Shown piece after piece: positions 7,701 through 12,193 of a DNA stretch of 12,193 nt. Position 1 is the stretch's first letter. Every line of letters begins with the position of its first letter. The stretch is taken from NCBI GenBank assembly GCA_025769875.1, contig JAGFNK010001250.1, forward strand, positions 1-12,193, read 5' to 3'. Made by a program: the position numbers and the translations under genes. Origin of the DNA: Russula earlei. Lineage: Eukaryota > Basidiomycota > Agaricomycetes > Russulales > Russulaceae. Below the pieces are notes generated by a model, which was given only the letters and a program-made list of their open reading frames with translations, did no database searches and had not been told where the DNA came from.

Positions 7701-9345
7701 TATGTGACCGGAGATGAGGAGGGAGGGATGGCACGTGCAGTTTAGGCTCGGGTCGACTAGTGAGGAAGATGGAGAACGGAAGGCGTTCAATGTGGGCCGA
7801 AAGCACCGACACGATGAACGAGGTCGCGTCATCATCTTTGCACTCATCGAGGGCATCTAACACGATGACAGCCGGTGATGGAAATGCTTGCCCCGTATTG
7901 ATGGACTTTTGGATCGGTTCGATGATGAGCTTTAGCAATTGGTTCGATGGATCAGAATACCAAATGTCTGGATTGGCTTTGAACGCCTCTTGCATAAAAC
8001 GCGCGAGTGGTTGGTGGAACGTCGTGCCCAGTTGGTGAGCAATTGAGCTGAATACAAGCTTTGGATTGTTTCGCTCGCTATCGTTACCTGAGAAGAAGAA
8101 ACTCGCGGCAAGGCAATTGTTCCTGTCACAATGCTCGGCAACGCTTTGTGCGATGGTGGACTTGCCGGTACCGGCCACACCAGACAACCAGAAGATGGGG
8201 CGCCTGTTTGGATTTACGTGAATAGGATCAACCAGAGCAGTGACGGGGCTTTGTTTTTGAATAGCCTCGGTCGAGTCATTGATCCATTGATAGACGGTGG
8301 CCAACAGATCCTCGCGTGTGTCTTTGAAACATGCATGCCTCTTTCTCTCATCGGGACAATTAAAGCGTGCCTTGTGAGCTCGAGGAAAGTTGGATAGATT
8401 ATCTTGAATTAAAACCAAGGTTGAATAATTTTCAGTGTGCTGTCACGTTGTCTCACCTCGGACATCATGGAGTGTTTGCTGGGTAACCTATCAGTTGAAG
8501 ATATCCAATTGGTCACAATGAGATAGACTTACCACCCCTTCCCGAACAACGCGTTCAATTTCCTGATTCCCCTCCCGAACCTCGCGCTCAATTTCATGAT
8601 TCCCCTCCCGAACCTCGCGCCGCATTTCCTGAGAAATTCAGATGAACGAGACACATTTGGCATTTCGGAGAATAGCGCACAATGACTTGGACTTGTGCGC
8701 TCACGGCCGCTTCAGCCTATACTCGCGAAGAAATCAGAACTGATCAAGCCGTATGACCAAGGAGGAAACTTGCTAGAAAGTCTTCGATGAGGCCCGTGAT
8801 CGCTTTAATCTGGCCCTGGATGGAGGCCGCATCTTTTCTACTACGGAAAAATCGGGTCAACCCTCCACGCGACGCGATCGTTTGCAGGTCATCCGTGATG
8901 GTTTCAAGAGACCTGAATCAGATCAGCTCGCCACGATTGCACCCAATTTGAGAGCGAGGCAGAAGACTGATTACTTGGAAAACCTTGTGACGAAATCGAC
9001 GACAGATTCCGGGATATCTTGTTTGCCTTTGAGCGGCCTGAAAACGGATTGTTCCAGGGTGTTCACGCGGCCGATCAGCTCGTCGATGTCGTTGATGTTG
9101 CTGGTCGTGGTCTGGGGTATGACGATATCAGATCATTTCTCGGTTGTTGGAGCGGCATAGATTACCTGGACGATGTCAACGACTTGAAGTAGTCCAATCA
9201 GGGTTCCCCTGATAATGGATCCTGCTGGAGGAGGAATCGCAACTGCGGTCTCCTTGAGGACGGAGAGCGAAACGATTAATCCTGCGACAGCAGTTGAGCG
9301 AACATTTTCTGCCCTCTTTTTTCCTGCACGTTTAGAGGTCGGCAT
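4733..9345 (-). CDS. NLR/STAND receptor: MLKL/HeLo-like bundle - NACHT - 12x WD40
   Basis: Predicted exons (minus): 9345-9166, 9111-8975, 8912-8770, 8709-8681, 8628-8533, 8478-8457, 8402-6757, 6709-4733. All seven introns are GT-AG; the sum is 4230 nt, in frame, about 1409 aa. Residues 1-60 are basic then hydrophobic (MPTSKRAGKKR, then PPPAGSIIRGTLIGLLQVVD). Residues 61-163 are helical, ending with GGLTRFFRSRKDA, a pattern I associate with MLKL_NTD/HeLo-like bundles. Residues 164-195 are an 11-residue repeat linker. NACHT: Walker A GVAGTGKST (~277-285), Walker B VIVLDALDE (~381-389), TSRPEP (~417-422). WD40 repeats occupy ~833-1336, then a degenerate blade and TAA. By family knowledge the NACHT domain binds ATP/GTP and oligomerises when the repeats bind a ligand; cell-death execution by the N-terminus is inference. 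The last intron (6756-6710, 47 nt, GTGAGT) is secure; exons 3-6 have weak or alternative sites. An ATG at 9393 would add 16 residues. No stop or frameshift breaks the model. Confidence 0.82.
4955..6466 (-). repeat. 12 tandem 126-bp units encoding near-identical WD40 repeats
   Basis: Inside the last exon, 1512 nt divide exactly into twelve 126-nt units, each encoding 42 residues of the form K-x-x-V-T-AVAFSPDGTRIVSGS-x-D-x-TVRIWDTSTGATVKTLEGH. Units share a nearly constant frame, and changes concentrate at residues 2, 3, 5, 15, 21, 23, 26 and 28 counted from the Lys after GH. A thirteenth, degenerate blade follows (about 4955-4830) and ends near TTRLCWVP. In known WD40 families such units fold into beta-propellers that bind ligands; 12-13 units suggest two propellers or one plus spare units. 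Oddities: units 4 and 6 have WIRDT in place of WIWDT, unit 11 has Glu for the turn Asp (SWECTV), and unit 10 ends LEGD instead of LEGH. The high identity points to recent concerted change or expansion. Confidence 0.95.
8541..8628 (-). repeat. 33-bp tandem repeat encoding an 11-residue charged linker motif
   Basis: Units lie at 8541-8573, 8574-8606 and a partial one at 8607-8628. Read on the minus strand within one predicted exon (8628-8533) they encode EMRREVREGNH, EIEREVREGNQ and EIERVVREGV. The exon is flanked by a CAG acceptor (8630-8629) and a strong GTAAGT donor (8532). Eleven-residue (hendecad) spacing of hydrophobic residues among Glu/Arg fits a coiled coil or long helix between the N-terminal bundle and the NACHT domain. 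The repeat is exact in length, so gain or loss of a unit would keep the frame. Confidence 0.75.
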
Positions 9346-9470
9346 GGGATGTGATAGTAAGTTGGGATGTGTTGCGAGGACAGGGATACTCATAAATCGG
9401 CGATAGCCGAGCCAGATAACACAACCATTTCATTTATTTAGAGAAATTTATGTACTTTTTTTTTTTAAAT
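9346..9470 (-). promoter_or_regulatory. Probable promoter/5' leader of the NLR gene
   Basis: Reading towards the gene, an 11-base A tract (T11 on the plus strand, 9456-9466) is followed by AT-rich TATA-like sequence (ACATAAATT and TAAATAAATG, about 9453-9429), 85-110 nt upstream of the ATG at 9345. Poly(dA:dT) tracts followed by a TATA-like element are common in fungal promoters. No activator site or measured start site can be asserted. An in-frame ATG at 9393 lies between; if it is used, the leader is correspondingly shorter. Confidence 0.35.
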
Positions 9471-9699
9471 CGAAAATTGTATTCCACTGCATGTACATCA
9501 TGATACAGAGGCAGTCATGGGCATGGCATGCAACATACACGATGGGCAGGAAGGGATAAGTCAACTCTGCTTATAATCAACTCAGTAGATAATAAAAGTA
9601 AAATATTTCGAGTGCTGAGTAGGCTCTGTTGTGGCCACAAATTATATTACATAAGTAATGACTTTAGTTGAGCACAAAAAATGTGACAAAAAAGTTAAA
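9471..9699. other. AT-rich intergenic DNA
   Basis: No open frame is visible. A perfect 12-bp palindrome TTGTGGCCACAA lies at 9629-9640. Otherwise I see nothing of note before the foldback at 9700. Confidence 0.35.
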
Positions 9700-9779
9700 T
9701 ATGGACAGTCTACTCTTTCTGGCACAACTTTTAGCCAGGCTAGGGTAAATGTTGTGCTGGAATGAGTAGACTGTCCATA
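9700..9779. repeat. Foldback: 29-bp inverted repeat with 22-nt loop
   Basis: The left arm 9700-9728 (TATGGACAGTCTACTC, then TTTCTGGCACAAC) and the right arm 9751-9779 are reverse complements at 26 of 29 positions; the three differences allow G-U pairing in two cases. The loop (9729-9750) contains AGCCAGGCT. It could be a short foldback element, the joined ends of an inverted element pair, or a structured transcript terminus. The arm start ATGGACAGTCT also occurs in both LTR-like starts downstream. Confidence 0.8.
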
Positions 9780-10080
9780 CTGTACCAATTAAATCAATTC
9801 ATCACCCTGTGTGACCTGTGACCTCCCTGACAAAATAATGGTTTCGTCAGGGGTTACAAAATTTGGAATTTTGTGTAATTGTAATGTGTTGCGACGCTGT
9901 AGTGAGTCTAGGGATGCATGAATCATGATGCTGACCAGTCCAAGTGGAAAGAGGAGAGAAGGGGGAGGGAGGAGGAGCAAGTGGTTCATGCAACTATTGA
10001 GGCTTCTTGCTTTTCTCAGGCAGGGGTGATTGGGTTGCAAAGAGGGATTCTTATTCACTGCGCTACTACAGAGTAGCTAG
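9780..10080. other. No gene identified
   Basis: A minus open frame of 89 codons (10058-9789) is Ser/Leu/Pro-rich and owes its openness to a purine-rich tract around 9950-9980. It lacks any motif and I do not call it a gene. Confidence 0.3.
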
Positions 10081-10400
10081 GGTGTTTATGTATAGGACAG
10101 TACAAAGGAGAATATGAAAGGAATCAGAGGACCATGAAAGGGAGGGAGAGTCATGGAAAGGAATCAAGACTGGTCGAGGTGGTTGAGGCGGTCATGAAAG
10201 GCTTTGAAATGCAAACATGTCAAGTGTGCTGAGGTGTGGCGTGAGCGTGTGGTTGGTGGTGAGGACTGGGCGATATGGTCAAGGTCTTGATGTTGGGTGC
10301 AAGGTCATCAGCATGTGGTTGGTGGCAAAAGGCCTGGAATTGAGTCTTGTGGGTGTGCAGCATATGCATGGTCAGTGGCAAGGGCTGACAAGACTCACTG
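10081..10400. repeat. Degenerate short direct repeats
   Basis: ATGAAAGG recurs at about 10115, 10134 and 10194, with a variant ATGGAAAGG near 10154, and GTGTGGTTGGTGG / ATGTGGTTGGTGG recurs at about 10247 and 10313. The plus strand is strongly G-rich and open (10217-10480) but encodes no recognisable motif. Probably part of a decayed mobile element. Confidence 0.45.
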
Positions 10401-10600
10401 TTGAACTATCCAGTTCAAGAGTGAGGGATAAGCTCAAAGACAAATTGTTAGATGTCCAAGATGGTGTGGGCGAGGAGTAATGTCCATAGTAACAAATACC
10501 AAAGAGGTATGGTTACCGGGAGCGTCGAGCAGTTACACAGGGAAGTGGCCAGAATGATCACAAGGGGACGGTCCTTAAAGGAGTATCCCAGGGTAGAGAG

Positions 10601-11212
10601 TGTTGTAAACAAATGGACAGTCTGGAGACTGTCCAGTACTTTATTGAGTGCTTATACAGTATACTGCAAGAGAGTTACTAAATGTAGGATGCGCTGTAAC
10701 CTTGTTATCAATCACAATAGCTGAATGAGTAAGACACCCAGGGGTGCTTGGTAAGCATGCTCAGTCATGCTGAGTAATCTGCTGAGTAAGGAGGGCTCCA
10801 GTGATGAGTAATAGTTCTTGGAGTCCACATGATCGTTGTGTGAACTTCATAGGTCGTTTGCTGTACTTTAGGCTTACTAATACAGTTAGTAAACCTCATC
10901 AATCCTCTCCTGGGAGCCTAAGTGTGTGGACCTCTATTTTAGAAGTCTCCCAGTTGAGTTTTCATTTCGTGTGTTGAGTTGTTAAGATCTAACTGATCTT
11001 ATGATCATCTCTGAGTGAAAGAGTTGCTTGATTTAGTTCAAGCACTAGACTTCGTACCCTTTGATATTATCTCAGGAAGAATAAATGTAAGAGAAGGGAG
11101 GGGCCTCTTTCACTTAGAGTTCTCCTAATAGATTGTTTAGAGTGTAGACAAGATATTGGTTTCTTGTTTGAGAGAGTAAGTCAAGTGTAAGGCTTGACTT
11201 CTTGGTACCACA
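10601..11212 (+). mobile_element. Candidate solo LTR of an LTR retrotransposon
   Basis: The segment begins TGTTGTA and ends TACCACA, giving the short inverted ends TGTkGTA...TACmACA expected of LTRs. It is preceded by a purine-rich tract (GGGTAGAGAG, 10591-10600) suitable as a polypurine tract. Near its start is a palindrome, TGGACAGTCT-GG-AGACTGTCCA (10614-10635), followed by a TATA-like CTTATACAGTATAC (10651-10664). The length (about 612 nt) fits LTRs of fungal Gypsy/Copia elements. No reverse transcriptase or integrase frame is present in the window, so it would be a solo or truncated element. The 3' limit is less certain than the 5' limit. Confidence 0.45.
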
Positions 11213-11572
11213 GACTATTTATATCATATCTCAACAACTACTGATCCGATTCATACAAAACTTGGGGTGCACATAGCCGAGGACCAGTAGTATCCTGTCA
11301 AGACACGTACTGCTGATCCGTGTGGACTCAGGAGCAGGTGGGCAAGGGTCGGAACAGATGGTACGCGGCGTAGGCGGCGTTGAACAAGAGGACGAGCCAA
11401 ATGACTAAGATGTACCAGATGGGGACTGGTACGTGTAACTGGAGGCAGAGGCGAAGGTTAGAAGCCAGTGCAACGAGGGGGCTTTAAACAAGGCGGTCGT
11501 AGAAGAGTACCTTGGAAGCGAGAGGAGTCTTTAAACTGAGCAGTTGCAGGGGAGTACCCAGGAAGAGGAGAG
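11213..11572. other. Retroelement remnant between the two LTR-like sequences
   Basis: It begins with TATCATATCTCAACAACTAC and a following AAACTTGGGGTG, a loosely conserved motif also seen in the tandem repeats at 4222-4553 in the other orientation. On the minus strand a frame without ATG is open from 11483 to a TGA at 11330-11328, with one hydrophobic segment (VPIWYILVIWLVLLF). No retroelement enzyme motif is visible. Confidence 0.3.
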
Positions 11573-11870
11573 TATCACAAATGGACAGTCTGACGACTGC
11601 CATGCTTCATTGGGGCTTATATACAGTAGACAGGGTCGATTACAAAGCACTGGGACTATTCTAGACTCTTTGGTACCATCCAATAGGACTACAGAGGCAT
11701 AAACTTGCTTATGCCAAGTTTCAGGCTTACTGAGCGCATTACTGATCATTGTGGAGCGATGACGTCATTATGATGTCACTGTGGGGCGCTTAGTGAGCCT
11801 ATGAGGTCACTGTGGAGTCGCTCAGTCAGCCATGATGTCATTGGAGCCTTGATGACGTCAGATGATTTAT
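11573..11870 (+). mobile_element. Start of a second, related LTR-like sequence
   Basis: ACAAATGGACAGTCTG (11577-11592) followed by CTTATATACAGTA (11616-11628) matches the beginning of the candidate LTR at 10601, and the upstream GGAGTACCCAGG-AAGAGGAGAG matches GGAGTATCCCAGGGTAGAGAG before that LTR. Beyond about 60 nt the two diverge, so they are sister families rather than copies of one LTR. It does not start with TG, and I cannot define its 3' end. Confidence 0.4.
11771..11849. repeat. 31-bp minisatellite, two full units and a partial one
   Basis: Units at 11771-11801, 11802-11832 and 11833-11849 begin TGATGTCACTGTGG, TGAGGTCACTGTGG and TGATGTCATTGGAG, and the full units end AGCCTA/AGCCA. 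Two perfect TGACGTCA palindromes flank the array at 11760-11767 and 11853-11860 and look like further diverged unit starts. Confidence 0.75.
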
Positions 11871-12193
11871 GCAACAGTTTCTAAGAGTTTGTGCCGCTGT
11901 TTCGGGTCCATGGTGGCTGGGTGGCCATGTGGCTGCCACGCGATGATTACCCGATTAGGAAACCGGTGCCTGGTCGTGTTAGAGTGCTTTTGCAATAGCA
12001 ATATCTTGTACCGCAGGAGGGATAGCCCAGAAAATGGAAGGGAGTCGGCAATGCAAAGTGAGGGTGGTCTTTCTTGAGTAAAATAGGACAATCCTTGGCC
12101 AGGACTTGGCCTTGGTTCGTAACATTCATCCCCTCTTTATAGACTTGTTGCTCCTGCAACAGTAGGAATTTGTTTCTTTGGAAGGTGGAGTAG
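11871..12193. other. No gene identified
   Basis: Short open frames of about 70-74 codons exist on both strands and overlap each other; none shows a recognisable motif. This may be the rest of the second LTR or the beginning of another element cut by the window edge. Confidence 0.25.

Noticed and set aside
8403..8418. Starting the NACHT protein at 8418
   Set aside because: The codon there is TTG, not ATG, and it falls inside a predicted intron. A spliced path back to the ATG at 9345 gives a continuous frame.
9789..10058. 89-codon minus-strand open frame
   Set aside because: Low-complexity, driven by a purine-rich tract, and without a motif.
11867..12159. Overlapping 70-74 codon frames on both strands at the right end
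   Set aside because: No motif or splice context; I could not tie them to retroelement Gag or Pol.

Overview
The window looks like an accessory, transposon-rich stretch of a filamentous fungal genome, most likely a mushroom-forming basidiomycete (Agaricomycetes). The reasons are one large gene broken by short GT-AG introns (about 45-62 nt), a protein architecture (MLKL/HeLo-like bundle, NACHT, WD40) typical of fungal NOD-like receptors, a decayed SWIM zinc-finger gene of a kind seen in mushroom mobile elements, and LTR-like debris. I cannot name a genus. Assignments rest on reading motifs; no database was searched.

The only convincingly intact gene is on the minus strand, from about 9345 down to 4733. 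I resolve eight exons and seven introns, giving an open frame of about 1409 codons: (i) an N-terminal helical domain resembling the MLKL/HeLo-like four-helix bundle, (ii) a short charged linker of three 11-residue repeats, (iii) a NACHT nucleotide-binding domain with intact Walker A and Walker B, (iv) a helical region, and (v) twelve near-identical 42-residue WD40 repeats plus one degenerate blade. This is a STAND/NLR-type receptor: the repeats would sense, the NACHT domain would switch and oligomerise, and the N-terminal bundle would execute, perhaps at membranes as in fungal heterokaryon-incompatibility proteins. Differences between the WD40 repeats cluster at a few surface-type positions, the pattern known from Podospora HNWD allorecognition genes.

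Right of the window start (1-1260) are diverged internal duplications and an 81-bp tandem duplication. From 1262 to about 2880 composition turns GC-richer; this part carries a broken fragment resembling transcription elongation factor SPT5 (2161-2355, minus) and otherwise no gene I can identify. 3010-3987 (minus) is a decayed SWIM zinc-finger gene with a frameshift and a stop. 4222-4553 holds ~150-bp tandem repeats just downstream of the receptor gene.

Upstream of the receptor (9471-12193) I find no conserved gene. There is a foldback (9700-9779), a plausible solo LTR (10601-11212, TGT...ACA ends), the start of a second related LTR (about 11573) and a 31-bp minisatellite with two TGACGTCA palindromes. 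The foldback and both LTR-like starts share the 11-mer ATGGACAGTCT, which links them as one family or a set of nested families. Overall, a polymorphic immune-type receptor sits in a graveyard of mobile DNA, a setting that favours repeat shuffling and gene turnover.
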